Below, piece by piece: positions 30,647 to 39,785 of a stretch of DNA of 64,000 nucleotides. This DNA comes from Oceanobacillus luteolus (GTDB lineage Bacteria > Bacillota > Bacilli > Bacillales > Amphibacillaceae). The stretch's first letter is position 1. Each line of letters opens with the position of its first letter. The stretch is from contig NZ_JAMBON010000008.1 of the NCBI RefSeq assembly GCF_023715655.1, forward strand, positions 1 through 64,000, written 5' to 3'. The notes under the pieces were generated by a model. It saw only the letters and a program-made list of their open reading frames with translations. It searched no databases and was not told the DNA's origin. The position numbers and the translations under genes were made by a program.

Positions 30647-31243
30647 CTATAATTCTCTTCTTCCCTCTAACGCTCTTGATAGTGTCACTTCATCCGCATA
30701 TTCTAAGTCACCGCCAACCGGTAGTCCGTGGGCGATTCTAGTTGTGCGGATACCAGATGGTTTCACAAGTCGAGAAATATACATCGCTGTTGCTTCCCCT
30801 TCAATATTGGCATTGGTCGCAAGGATGATTTCTTTTACTTCTTCATCCTTCAGGCGATTAAGTAAATCAGGGACATTGATATCTTCTGGGCCAATTCCAT
30901 CCATCGGTGAAATCGCACCATGAAGAACATGGTATTTACCATTAAATTCTTTCATTTTTTCCATAGCGATAACGTCTTTCGGATCCTCGACTACACAAAT
31001 AATCGATTCATCCCGATGCGGATCGGAACAAACTGCACAAACTTCCTTATCCGTAATGTGGCCACAGATCGAGCAATGAGTAAGCTCTCTCTTCGCATTG
31101 ACCAACGCGTTTGCAAAGTTCAAGACATCATCGTCCTTCATATTCAAAACGTAAAAGGCCAGACGAACAGCGGTTTTGGGACCGATTCCTGGCAATTTCA
31201 TAAAGCTATCAATAAGCTTTGAAATCGGTTCTGGGTAATACAT
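30647..31243 (-). CDS. recR: Recombination protein RecR
   Basis: RecR acts with RecO (and RecF) to load RecA at gaps. The 198-residue protein has an HhH motif ([16 protein letters not shown]), a C4 zinc finger ([16 protein letters not shown]), and a TOPRIM domain ([15 protein letters not shown]), in that order. It is downstream of dnaX-yaaK, with a hairpin in the yaaK-recR gap. Confidence 0.97.
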   Translation of the reverse strand: MYYPEPISKLIDSFMKLPGIGPKTAVRLAFYVLNMKDDDVLNFANALVNAKRELTHCSICGHITDKEVCAVCSDPHRDESIICVVEDPKDVIAMEKMKEFNGKYHVLHGAISPMDGIGPEDINVPDLLNRLKDEEVKEIILATNANIEGEATAMYISRLVKPSGIRTTRIAHGLPVGGDLEYADEVTLSRALEGRREL

Positions 31244-31267
31244 GAACTTTTCCTCCTAAACAATAAG

Positions 31268-31302
31268 GGAAAAAAGCACCTGCTAAAAACAGGTACTTTT
31301 TC
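31268..31302 (-). terminator. Intercistronic terminator-like hairpin, yaaK-recR
   Basis: Minus strand: GTACCTG/CAGGTGC stem with one T-G pair, extended by A-T pairs, followed by TTTTTT. Because recR normally is cotranscribed with dnaX, partial termination is likely. Confidence 0.65.
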
Positions 31303-31319
31303 AATCCATTAGAATGTGT

Positions 31320-31634
31320 TTAAAACATTCCTGGCATATTTAAGCCTTTAGTAAATTGTCCCATCGTTTCATTTGATTTTTCGTCAACCTGATTTAAAAC
31401 ATCGTTTGTTGCAGCAATGATCAAATCTTGCAGCATTTCGATATCATCTGGATCGACAACTTCTTCTTTAATCTGAACGTCTGTGATCTCTTTTTTACCG
31501 TTGGCAATCACAGTTACCATACCGCCACCAGCAGAAGCTTCAAATGTCATCTCATGAAGTTCTTCTTGTGCCTTCATCATTTTCTTTTGCATTTTTTGCA
31601 TTTGTTTCATCATATTGTTCATATTTCCTCTCAT
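31320..31634 (-). CDS. yaaK: Nucleoid-associated protein YaaK (YbaB/EbfC family)
   Basis: A small dimeric DNA-binding protein with a tweezer fold. The 104-residue product has a Met/Gln-rich N-terminal helix, the core [18 protein letters not shown] and the ending [13 protein letters not shown]. It lies directly after dnaX, the conserved arrangement across bacteria. Confidence 0.95.
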   Translation of the reverse strand: MRGNMNNMMKQMQKMQKKMMKAQEELHEMTFEASAGGGMVTVIANGKKEITDVQIKEEVVDPDDIEMLQDLIIAATNDVLNQVDEKSNETMGQFTKGLNMPGMF

Positions 31635-31680
31635 GGAAATACCTCCCTCAAATTTGAAATGGTTATTTTAATAAGAGCAC

Positions 31681-33378
31681 TTACTCTTGAATTTCCAATA
31701 GGTCATCGCCCACGAGCTTCCTTGCCTCTTCAATGAGCGGATCACTCTTTTTTTCTTTTTCGTCTTCCTTCTCAACTGGCTTATCCTGAGAATCGATGAA
31801 CGATTGTCTCAAATCCAGCCAATTCGCATCTGGAAGTGGGATAATTCGCAATTGCTTACCTAAAACACTTGCGAGTACGGATTCAACAAGCTCCCGATTA
31901 TCTAAGAAAAGGGAACAATGAATTTCATATTTAAACGCAACGACAAGAGACTCTGGAGATGCAGCGACCGGTTTACTATCCTGAATCGTCGCATGTGCAG
32001 GGGCATTCGTGCTTTTGAGCCGTTCTAAGAAGCTCGCCCAGTTGCCCTGAACATTTCTTAATTCCTGTTTTTCTGCTTCTCTCAGCACACCATATATCTG
32101 TTCAGTCGGAACTTTGAAACTGCTCTTTGCGCCACGGGATTGTGGACGTCTTTGTTCCCGTTGTGGTGTTGGTTGACTAGCTGCGGCTGGTGCCTGTTCC
32201 TTGAAGCGGGTAAGCTCTTTCTCCAATTGAGCCAACTTATCGGTTAAACGCATAACCTCGTCACTTGCTACTGCATTCTGACTACCAGCATTGTTAGGGC
32301 CATTTGTAATCGTAAGTATAGCAATTTCAATATATACTTTCGGACTGTTACTCCATTTGATTTCCTGTTGGCATATGTTCAGACGGGTGATTGCTTCCTG
32401 AATCCAATTGACTGTAACCTCTTCTGCCAGCCCGCGAAAAGCATCGTCTACCCGTGCACGTTCAAGCATTCCTTCTAAAGTTGGATTACTCTTAAATAGT
32501 AATAGGTCACGCAAGTAATAGATAAGGTCATATACAAAGCGCCCGGGGTCTTTTCCTTCTTGAATGATCGTATCCAACAGCTTGATCGCATGCTGGACAT
32601 CACGGTCAAACATCGCCTTTGTGATTTCGGTTAAAATTCCTTGAGATACACCGCCTGTTACGGCAAGCACATCTTCTAACGTCACCTCATCACTGCTGTA
32701 TGAAATGGCCTGATCCAAGATACTTAAAGCATCACGCATTCCACCTTCTGCCGTCCGCGCGATTGCATCCAGCGCTTCCTCCGTAACCTTCTGTCCATCT
32801 GTCTGAACGATTGTTTTCATACGTCCTACAATGGCTTCATTGGATATCGGCTTAAAGTCAAATCGCTGACACCGGGAAATGATTGTCAGTGGAATTTTAT
32901 GTGGTTCTGTCGTAGCTAAAATAAACACGACATGTTTTGGTGGCTCCTCTAATGTTTTTAACAAGGCGTTAAACGCATTAACAGAGATCATGTGGACCTC
33001 ATCGATAATATAGACTTTATAAGGAACAACGCTCGGTGCATATTTTACTTTATCACGGATTTCACGAATATCATCGACACTCGTGTTCGAAGCTGCGTCA
33101 ATCTCAATAATATCCGAAATGGAACCATCCTGGATTCCTAGGCAGGCAGCACATTCATTACATGGCTCTTCCACCGGATTTCTTTCACAGTTGATGGTTT
33201 TTGCAAAGATCTTCGCCGCACTCGTTTTCCCTGTTCCACGTGGACCAGTGAATAAATAAGCATGCGAAAATTTCTCATGCAAAATCGCATTCTTCAATGT
33301 CCTTGTAATATGTTGTTGTCCAACGACGTCCTCGAAGGTTCTTGGACGCCAAACACGATATAAAGCTTGATAGCTCAT
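31681..33378 (-). CDS. dnaX: DNA polymerase III subunits gamma/tau
   Basis: ATPase of the clamp loader. The 565-residue protein has the P-loop TGPRGTGKTSAA near 45, a zinc module CNECAAC, a DEVHMIS Walker B and SRCQRF sensor region, and a C-terminal tau-like extension. AGAGGAG precedes the ATG. It is the first gene of dnaX-yaaK-recR-yaaL. In B. subtilis the SRP RNA gene lies directly upstream; here about 14 kb of accessory DNA intervenes. Confidence 0.97.
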   Translation of the reverse strand: MSYQALYRVWRPRTFEDVVGQQHITRTLKNAILHEKFSHAYLFTGPRGTGKTSAAKIFAKTINCERNPVEEPCNECAACLGIQDGSISDIIEIDAASNTSVDDIREIRDKVKYAPSVVPYKVYIIDEVHMISVNAFNALLKTLEEPPKHVVFILATTEPHKIPLTIISRCQRFDFKPISNEAIVGRMKTIVQTDGQKVTEEALDAIARTAEGGMRDALSILDQAISYSSDEVTLEDVLAVTGGVSQGILTEITKAMFDRDVQHAIKLLDTIIQEGKDPGRFVYDLIYYLRDLLLFKSNPTLEGMLERARVDDAFRGLAEEVTVNWIQEAITRLNICQQEIKWSNSPKVYIEIAILTITNGPNNAGSQNAVASDEVMRLTDKLAQLEKELTRFKEQAPAAASQPTPQREQRRPQSRGAKSSFKVPTEQIYGVLREAEKQELRNVQGNWASFLERLKSTNAPAHATIQDSKPVAASPESLVVAFKYEIHCSLFLDNRELVESVLASVLGKQLRIIPLPDANWLDLRQSFIDSQDKPVEKEDEKEKKSDPLIEEARKLVGDDLLEIQE

Positions 33379-33409
33379 GATATAGATTCTCCTCTACAGT
33401 CTATTTCTA

Positions 33410-33439
33410 ATTATACCCGATATGAGGGGTGAATGTGAA
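33410..33439 (-). promoter_or_regulatory. Candidate SigA promoter of dnaX
   Basis: Minus strand: TTCACA, 18-base spacer, TATAAT, about 30 bases upstream of dnaX. Confidence 0.5.
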
Positions 33440-33618
33440 CCGATGAAGGTAAACATTTGCGAAAATGTAATTTGGAAATATTGTTACAGACTATTTATTT
33501 ACCGCTGCGTTTGATGTAGACTGAACTTATAGAAATAATTGAAAAATATGGGATTTTAAGTGCTGGGATTTTTTTTTGGTTACATCTTGGAAAACATTTA
33601 CTTATAGGAGGGTTTAAC

Positions 33619-33834
33619 ATGGCTAAAGGATTAAAAATCATGTTTTACTGGTCATTTGTTTTCCCTATTTTAGTTACCTTTTTCAGAATCTCCTTCGACG
33701 TATTGTTAGGTAACGAAATCGTATGGATGTCACATATCGCCTTTTTCTTAGCAACTATTTTTGCCGGGTTGATATTTGGCGGGCCATTAAATTTCCTTAT
33801 TTTTAAGTATTACGCTAAAAAAAGAGTAAGTTAG
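33619..33834 (+). CDS. Small membrane protein, two predicted helices
   Basis: I do not recognise this 71-residue protein. It has two hydrophobic segments (about 8-27 and 38-62) and a short basic C-terminal tail (KYYAKKRVS). A strong ATAGGAGG site precedes the ATG. It is the first plus-strand gene of the accessory block and lies 10 bases before the next small membrane protein, so they are probably cotranscribed. Confidence 0.7.
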   Translation: MAKGLKIMFYWSFVFPILVTFFRISFDVLLGNEIVWMSHIAFFLATIFAGLIFGGPLNFLIFKYYAKKRVS

Positions 33835-33844
33835 GAGGATAACG

Positions 33845-34027
33845 GTGGAAGTGATATTTATGTTTGCAGCGGCAATTGTTGTGGTCTTCGTTGCTGTGAT
33901 TGGAATCATTGGCGGTTTATCACAAAGATTTACAAAACCCACAGCCGAACTAAAAGAGCGAGTCACCTTATTAGAGACAAGATTACAGGAGTTGGAGGAA
34001 AAAATAAACGATAATAACCAACTATAA
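33845..34027 (+). CDS. Small single-pass membrane protein with coiled coil
   Basis: A 60-residue protein: one N-terminal membrane helix (about 4-25) and a cytoplasmic coiled coil (LKERVTLLETRLQELEEKI). The start is GTG, preceded by TTAGGAGG. Its topology resembles that of the next gene; both look like small membrane-anchored coiled-coil proteins. Function unknown. Confidence 0.65.
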   Translation: MEVIFMFAAAIVVVFVAVIGIIGGLSQRFTKPTAELKERVTLLETRLQELEEKINDNNQL

Positions 34028-34089
34028 TTATATTTACGGAAGAATTATTAATGCACTTCGATTATGTAAGCGATTAAGAGGTGGGAATC

Positions 34090-34278
34090 ATGTATTCTTT
34101 ATTAACAATAAATCAATTTCAAATAGGTGACTTCATCGTACAATTATTATTCATTTTTATCCTGTTGACATTGATTGTGAGCATCGTTTCTATTATAAGA
34201 AAATCGAGAAGGAACAACGAGAGATTGAAGCGTATAGAAGAAAAAGTAGAAGAGTTATTATCAAAAAAAGATACATAA
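34090..34278 (+). CDS. Small membrane protein, DUF4083-like
   Basis: A 62-residue protein with one membrane helix (about 14-36) and a basic, heptad-like tail (RLKRIEEKVEELLSKK). The layout resembles DUF4083 proteins of Bacilli; that assignment is tentative. I chose ATG 34090 because GAGGTGG sits 5 bases upstream. It lies 20 bases before the amidohydrolase gene. Confidence 0.65.
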   Translation: MYSLLTINQFQIGDFIVQLLFIFILLTLIVSIVSIIRKSRRNNERLKRIEEKVEELLSKKDT

Positions 34279-34297
34279 GTGAGAAGGGGGAAATTGT

Positions 34298-35041
34298 TTG
34301 AGGGTATTCGACGCCCATTTTCATATTATTGATTACCGCTATCCAATCTATGAAAATCAGGGATATTTACCACCAAATTATGTCGTAGAAAACTATCGAG
34401 AAATAACAAAAGACTTGCATATACTTGGTGGAGCAGTGGTATCTGGTTCCTTCCAAGGTTTTGATCAGAGTTATTTGATCGACGCTCTAAATAAACTGGG
34501 ACCATCATTTTGCGGCGTAACACAATTGCCGTTTACGGTTTCAGATGAGGAAATCATTAAGCTCAATCAAGCAGGTGTAAAAGCACTACGTTTTAACATT
34601 AGACGTGGGGGATCAGAAGATTTATCAAACCTTGATTACTTAGCAAGAAGAGTATATGACTTAGTGGGCTGGCATAGCGAACTATATATCGATGCCAAGG
34701 ATTTACCTGATATAACTGCAACCATTGAAAGCTTGCCCGCTATATCGATAGACCATTTGGGATTATCCGAGGAAGGTCTACCACATCTACTGAGATTGGC
34801 GGATCAAGGGGTTCGAGTAAAAGCTACCGGGTTCGGCCGTGTCGAGCTCAACGTAACCAGTACTTTAAAATCGATCTATGATGTAAATCCAGATGCACTG
34901 ATGTTTGGTACAGATTTGCCTTCCACGAGAGCAAAGAGGCCTTTTGAGTATGCAGATATTGAAATGATTATGGAGTTGTTTGATAAAATAGCAATAGATA
35001 AAATAATGTATTTCAACGCATGGAATTGGTACTTTGGATAA
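34298..35041 (+). CDS. Amidohydrolase-2 family metal-dependent hydrolase
   Basis: A 247-residue TIM-barrel protein of the amidohydrolase 2 / COG3618 type (relatives include 2-pyrone-4,6-dicarboxylate lactonase). It has the metal HxH (His7, His9 in FDAHFHI), VKALRFNIRRGG, ISIDHLGL and the Asp of FGTDLPSTR. The substrate is not known. The start is TTG with AAGGGGG upstream. It follows the three small membrane genes closely. Confidence 0.82.
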   Translation: MRVFDAHFHIIDYRYPIYENQGYLPPNYVVENYREITKDLHILGGAVVSGSFQGFDQSYLIDALNKLGPSFCGVTQLPFTVSDEEIIKLNQAGVKALRFNIRRGGSEDLSNLDYLARRVYDLVGWHSELYIDAKDLPDITATIESLPAISIDHLGLSEEGLPHLLRLADQGVRVKATGFGRVELNVTSTLKSIYDVNPDALMFGTDLPSTRAKRPFEYADIEMIMELFDKIAIDKIMYFNAWNWYFG

Positions 35042-35091
35042 GAAAATAGCCAGTATACATCTATTAATGTCCTAATTATTCGGGGGAAAAA

Positions 35092-35976
35092 ATGCAAATT
35101 ACAATAAACGCCTATGAAAGTGAAGATAAAGAACAATTGAAGCATTTATTTCAAGTTAATTTTGAAGATGAAAACTTGCTTACAATAGTGTATGGAGATA
35201 GAAAGCTTTTTGCATATTCTGCCCTCCTAAATCATAAGCTAGTCGGAATTTTATTCGCTTGGAAGAACACCATTCATCCAAATTGCATTTACTTTCGTAT
35301 TTTAGTAAATCCACTCTATCATTCCTTACCAATTGCCGAATTGCTTTTAGAAAAACTAGAGACTCTTACATTAGTAAATTTACCATTGCAAACATCACTC
35401 TGGGAAACTTCAGATTCCCTATTAAGAATATACAGAGAGAATGGATTTTCTATAATCAGAAAAACTTACACACCGACTTTAACTCTTACAAAAGATATAG
35501 ATCTTACTGAATGCAAACAAATAAATTATAAAAAGATAAATCTTGAAGAGGCATCAGCAAACAACTTATTGATGAAAAAACTTACGTCCCTTGTAAGAAG
35601 GAATTATGAACAGTCACATCTGGTAAATCCTGTAGCAAGATTAGATTATGAGCAATGGCAGGAGTTTATTTTAGCTGATGATGTATTAAAGAAACACAGT
35701 TATATGTTTTTGGACCATAGTGAAATATTAGCCTATTCATTCCTTCACAAGTCTGATTTGAAAGGCAATCTTGAATTAGGGTGGTGTGGAGCAAATAATG
35801 TGGAACATTCATATCTAATTCCTCAATTAGTTATACATCAGGCACGGGATGCGATAAAACTAGATTACCAAACATTTTCTGGAGAATTCGATACAACAGA
35901 CAAATATGCTTTAGAAACGTTGAACCATTTTCCGTTCGCTCCAGCTCCTACCTTGGTTACATTGCAAAAAAAGTAA
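35092..35976 (+). CDS. GNAT-like acetyltransferase, probably two-domain
   Basis: A 294-residue protein. The N-terminal half (about 1-130) resembles a GNAT domain, with GILFAWKNT, a beta-bulge-like FRILVNPLYHSLPIAELLL and the typical YRENGFSIIRKTY ending. The C-terminal half (about 150-294) looks like a second, degenerate GNAT unit. The acetyl-CoA pyrophosphate loop is not canonical, so activity is uncertain. CGGGGG precedes the ATG. Confidence 0.6.
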   Translation: MQITINAYESEDKEQLKHLFQVNFEDENLLTIVYGDRKLFAYSALLNHKLVGILFAWKNTIHPNCIYFRILVNPLYHSLPIAELLLEKLETLTLVNLPLQTSLWETSDSLLRIYRENGFSIIRKTYTPTLTLTKDIDLTECKQINYKKINLEEASANNLLMKKLTSLVRRNYEQSHLVNPVARLDYEQWQEFILADDVLKKHSYMFLDHSEILAYSFLHKSDLKGNLELGWCGANNVEHSYLIPQLVIHQARDAIKLDYQTFSGEFDTTDKYALETLNHFPFAPAPTLVTLQKK

Positions 35977-36005
35977 TACCCATTCATATAAAGGACAGTG
36001 AACAA

Positions 36006-36245
36006 ATGAAAACCTTCTATCTAGCCGTCACGTATGATGTATGTGCACATAATCAATTGTTCGAGGACATGAACAGGTACGCTCTGGACTTGTCTATCAA
36101 TCTAGATGAGCAAATAAGAGAATTTGCTAAACAAGATATTGCACCGGTAGTGAGATTATTTACATCAGACAATCAAGACTTTGAGAACCTAAAATTTATT
36201 AAAGAATATACCTTTATAGAGTACGAGTGTAATTGTCAGGAATAA
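36006..36245 (+). CDS. Hypothetical protein
   Basis: A 79-residue protein I do not recognise. It is acidic, without membrane segments, and ends in a short Cys pair (YECNCQE). AAGGAC lies upstream of the ATG, and it starts 29 bases after the acetyltransferase-like gene, in the same direction. Confidence 0.5.
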   Translation: MKTFYLAVTYDVCAHNQLFEDMNRYALDLSINLDEQIREFAKQDIAPVVRLFTSDNQDFENLKFIKEYTFIEYECNCQE

Positions 36246-36288
36246 CTTCCTTTACTTCAAGTCCTACCAATTTTATAGCGTCTCTCAC

Positions 36289-36302
36289 TGATACAAGTAT
36301 CA
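36289..36302. promoter_or_regulatory. Candidate operator, inverted repeat
   Basis: TGATAC-AA-GTATCA, a perfect 6+2+6 inverted repeat 37 bases before the methyltransferase gene. It has the look of a dimeric repressor site; no cognate regulator was identified. Confidence 0.4.
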
Positions 36303-36338
36303 CTAGTTAGTTAAATAATATTTATTGGAGGAAGATAC

Positions 36339-36965
36339 ATGTTAGACAAACAAGGTTTTAATCTATGGTCAGATAATTATGATCAAACAGTAAAGGTTAG
36401 TGAAGATAATCATGAATATCCCTTTGCCGGATACAAACAAATTTTGAACCATATCTATAATGAAGTCATGCAAAAATCCAGTTCAAACGTACTTGATATC
36501 GGTTTTGGAACAGCAGTATTAACGAGTCAATTATATGAACGCGGCCACTATATAGATGGTTTGGATTTTTCGGATGAAATGATCACCATTGCAAAAGAAA
36601 AAATGCCCAACGCTCGTTTATTGGAATGGGATATCACACAAGGATTGCCTTCTCAGATTTCAGAAAATAGATACGATTCCATCGTCAGTACATACACATT
36701 ACATCATTTAAATGATAAAGAAAAAATTGAGTTTATAAATAGACTGTTGCCACTCTTAAAAGAAGAAGGAAAAATATATATCGGTGACGTTGTGTTTCAA
36801 AACAGAGAAGATCTGAATCGCTGCCGCCAAGAAAATCTTCATCATTGGGATGATGATGAGTTTTATTTTGTCTTTAATGAATTCGAATCAGATTTAGGAA
36901 ATTCATGTCATGTTCTTTTTCAACCATTCTCACATTGCGGTGGGGTTATTACCATTTCGAGATAA
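36339..36965 (+). CDS. Class I SAM-dependent methyltransferase
   Basis: A 208-residue Rossmann methyltransferase (YrrT-like overall) with SAM motif I VLDIGFGTAV (51-60), acidic motif II GLDFSDEM, and YDSIVSTYTLHHL as motif IV region. Substrate not predictable. TTGGAGG precedes the ATG. A palindromic operator candidate lies upstream. Confidence 0.82.
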   Translation: MLDKQGFNLWSDNYDQTVKVSEDNHEYPFAGYKQILNHIYNEVMQKSSSNVLDIGFGTAVLTSQLYERGHYIDGLDFSDEMITIAKEKMPNARLLEWDITQGLPSQISENRYDSIVSTYTLHHLNDKEKIEFINRLLPLLKEEGKIYIGDVVFQNREDLNRCRQENLHHWDDDEFYFVFNEFESDLGNSCHVLFQPFSHCGGVITISR

Positions 36966-37128
36966 TAGATCGGGGCTTTGCTATTTCTTGAAGTATGCTT
37001 TTTTATTTTCTTATCATTAAATTTTTTGCAAGAAAAAGTATAATAAAACAAAATAGATTGAATTTTCTAACAATTAGTTGCGGTGAATAATAAACAGTAT
37101 CCCTTTCATTGTTAAAAGGGGAAATGAA

Positions 37129-37634
37129 GTGAGTAAAAGAAAAGTATTTTCTTACACTTATCCAAGCTTCGGCGTTATGAAACAACACATTAAAAATGAA
37201 GAAGGTTCTAATGTTTTAACCATCCAGCCAGAGTTTAAGTTCCAGCCCATATTTAATTTTTTTCAAGGAACTCATCTTATTTACAAAGGAAAAGTGAAAA
37301 AGTTAAGTCTTACAAGATTTAGCTTCATACTAGAAAATGTAGAAGGGCATCCTATCGCTAACATTAATCAAGTTCCTGTACATAAGAAAAAATCTATATT
37401 TAAGGAATACCACATCAATATAGATGATGAAGTGTTTAAAGTATCCTTTAAGCTTGCCGATCATTCCTTTTCTATTTCATATAGGGTAGGGAACTTGGCA
37501 TCCAAGCAGACCGAGTATCTTCATTTTTGAAAAAAATAGTAGATTATAAAACATATCGTTTTGAAGTGAATGAGGGTAGATTTCCTTTGGAACTTTGGAT
37601 GGCAATTGGAGCAGGGGTTATTATACTAGACTAA
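37129..37634 (+). pseudogene. Tubby-C-like protein gene with frameshift near the 3' end
   Basis: The first frame (GTG 37129, behind AAGGGG) encodes 133 residues and stops at 37530, inside a T5-GA-A7 homopolymer stretch. A second frame continues without stop from that point to TAA 37632-37634 and reads a plausible C-terminus (FEVNEGRFPLELWMAIGAG). A single-base indel would join them into about 168 residues, the size of tubby-C/LURP-one-like proteins of Bacilli. The family call is tentative; either a real pseudogene, a phase-variable tract, or a sequencing error. Confidence 0.55.
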
Positions 37635-37747
37635 TTTATAAAAAATATATTGCCCTGGAAATAATTAGTCTTATGAAAGAGTACAAAATCACACTTCAAT
37701 AATAACTTATTACAAAACACCAATGGAGGTAGAGCACAATTAGGAGC

Positions 37748-38983
37748 ATGAATAACTGGAAAGACCCAGCAATTTTATTATCCTCGATTGGATTTTCAAG
37801 TATCGGTGACTTTATCTATCTAGTGGCAATCAATATTATGGTGTATCAGCTTACAGGTTCAGCAGCCGCTGTCGCAGGTCTTTGGATTATAGGACCTATC
37901 ACGAACATCGTTATGAAACTTTGGACTGGAAGCTTTATCGACTATCGAAGCAAACGTAAAGTAATGATGGTTACCTATTTAATCCGAGCTCTTTTTATTT
38001 TCCTTATTCCGTTCGCACCGAATACGGTAGTTATTTACGGAATATTAGTAATTTTAAGTGGGGCTAAGGCATTTTTTAATCCTTCTTCTATTACATATAT
38101 TACTATCCTTATTCCAAAAGATAAAAGAAAGCGTTTTAATTCCATTCGATCATTTACGAGCTCAGGGGCTTTCATTGTAGGTCCTGCAGTTGGTGGTTCT
38201 CTGCTATTAATCACATCAATCGAAGTGACTTTATGGATAAATTCAATATTCTTTTTGATATCAGCAGTTTTATTATCATTTCTTCCTGAAAAAGAATATA
38301 TAGATAAAGGAAGCATTCCTACTTTAACTCTGAATCAGATAATACGTGACTTTACGGTTGTTCAGAAATTTATGGCAAATAATAAATATGTAGCTTATGT
38401 GTATCTCAGCTTTGTTGTGATCATCGTCTTTTCATTTGCAATGGATGCACAGGAAGTTGTTTTTACCCAACAGGTGATTGGTCTCTCTGAATTTGATTAT
38501 AGTCTACTTGTAAGTATAACCGGCATCGGTTCGGTCACAGGCGCTTTCCTATTATCGGTTTTTTCTAATAAAATCCCGCTTCGATTCATGATTTCTATTG
38601 GATTAATCATGATGACGGCCGGCTATATCATTTATGCCTTTTCATGGTCTTTTACTTCTATTGTTGTTGGTTTTGTCATTTTGGGATTCTTTAACGTGTT
38701 TTTGAATGCTGGAATGATGACATTTTATCAAAATAACGTCCCGGTGGAAATGATGGGTAGAGTAACGAGCATATATGATCTCATCCAGAGCGGCATTCAA
38801 GTCTTTGCTGTTTTAGGAATAGGGGTTGTAGCGGATATTATTTCAATGCGAAGTACTATTGTCACCCTCGCACTTTCCATGCTGCTCGCGTCCTTTATTT
38901 TTTCATTTTATATATGGAAACCTGAGAAAAGGAACTTCTTCCAGGATGAAAATCAGCTGGAAATCAGTGTGAGAGAAAGCTAG
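37748..38983 (+). CDS. MFS transporter
   Basis: A 411-residue major facilitator with about 12 membrane helices and the loop 2-3 motif FIDYRSKRKVM. It resembles DHA3-type drug exporters; substrate unknown. The start ATG 37748 has AGGAG only one base before it and a better GGAGGT 17 bases upstream, so initiation may be inefficient or the true start may differ. It is followed after 11 bases by a DUF1992 gene. Confidence 0.85.
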   Translation: MNNWKDPAILLSSIGFSSIGDFIYLVAINIMVYQLTGSAAAVAGLWIIGPITNIVMKLWTGSFIDYRSKRKVMMVTYLIRALFIFLIPFAPNTVVIYGILVILSGAKAFFNPSSITYITILIPKDKRKRFNSIRSFTSSGAFIVGPAVGGSLLLITSIEVTLWINSIFFLISAVLLSFLPEKEYIDKGSIPTLTLNQIIRDFTVVQKFMANNKYVAYVYLSFVVIIVFSFAMDAQEVVFTQQVIGLSEFDYSLLVSITGIGSVTGAFLLSVFSNKIPLRFMISIGLIMMTAGYIIYAFSWSFTSIVVGFVILGFFNVFLNAGMMTFYQNNVPVEMMGRVTSIYDLIQSGIQVFAVLGIGVVADIISMRSTIVTLALSMLLASFIFSFYIWKPEKRNFFQDENQLEISVRES

Positions 38984-38994
38984 GAGGAATCAAT

Positions 38995-39333
38995 ATGGAA
39001 AAGAAGTACAATGATTTAATTGGGGAAATACTAGAAGCTTCAGGGGAAAAAGATAATTTTAACTACGAAGGAAAAGGAAAACCTCTTTCGAAAGATTATT
39101 TGAAGATGGACACGTTTCAACACTTTCAAAAGATAGCAAAGGATGCAGGGTATTTGCCTCCTTGGTTAGAGTTGCAAAAAGAAATCTCTCAATTAGTCCA
39201 TAGTTGTGAAACAGAAAAGCATGTAAAAGCAATCAATAAAAAAATCAATAAATATAATAAATCATGTCCGCCTTCCATGCAGAAAAACTTAATCAGCCTA
39301 GATGAATTAGATGCGGCTAAAAATATCTGGTAG
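38995..39333 (+). CDS. DUF1992 (DnaJ-homologue-like) protein
   Basis: A 112-residue DUF1992 protein. The family signature is clear: GKGKPLSKDYLKM and KDAGYLPPWLELQKEI. Proteins of this family have been annotated as DnaJ-C28-like though a J domain is not seen here; function unknown. AGGAGG precedes the ATG, and it is coupled to the MFS gene upstream. Confidence 0.82.
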   Translation: MEKKYNDLIGEILEASGEKDNFNYEGKGKPLSKDYLKMDTFQHFQKIAKDAGYLPPWLELQKEISQLVHSCETEKHVKAINKKINKYNKSCPPSMQKNLISLDELDAAKNIW

Positions 39334-39356
39334 ATTGTACTTGAATTTATTATAAG

Positions 39357-39396
39357 AAGTCTACAAAAGCTAGAATACATCTTACTTTGTAGGCTT
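39357..39396. other. Hairpin between DUF1992 and small membrane gene
   Basis: A 12-pair stem (AAGTCTACAAAG-type arms, one G-T pair) without a T-run. The rest of the 180-base gap holds no recognised gene. Confidence 0.45.
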
Positions 39397-39512
39397 CAGG
39401 TTGTCCTGAGAAAAATACACCGTTCTTTAAAGCGGGAAGAATCAAGAAGGAAAATGACACTGTTTTGTTGAACATATGGATTAGGAAATAGAAGGATTAC
39501 ATTGGAGTAGAC

Positions 39513-39746
39513 ATGATATTTATTGAAGGGAATGACACTTTGGTTAGTTTATTGGAAAACATCTTTCAAATATCAGCAGCAATACTAATCCTTTGTTCCT
39601 TCTATTACTACAGACAGTTTAAGAAAATGAAGAAAGAAAGGAAACTGACGAGTAGTGAACTTTCTATTTATATTGTCACCCAAATCGCCATTTATCTCTG
39701 TGCAGGCAGTTTTCTACTTTTATTTCTAGATAGGAATTTTGGATAA
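39513..39746 (+). CDS. Small membrane protein, two helices
   Basis: A 77-residue protein not recognised. Two hydrophobic segments (about 15-34 and 54-72) flank a basic loop (YRQFKKMKKERK). TTGGAG precedes the ATG. It lies 39 bases before the APH-fold kinase. Confidence 0.6.
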   Translation: MIFIEGNDTLVSLLENIFQISAAILILCSFYYYRQFKKMKKERKLTSSELSIYIVTQIAIYLCAGSFLLLFLDRNFG

Positions 39747-39785
39747 AAACTTGTTTTCTATTATAAAACTAATTAGGAGACATAT

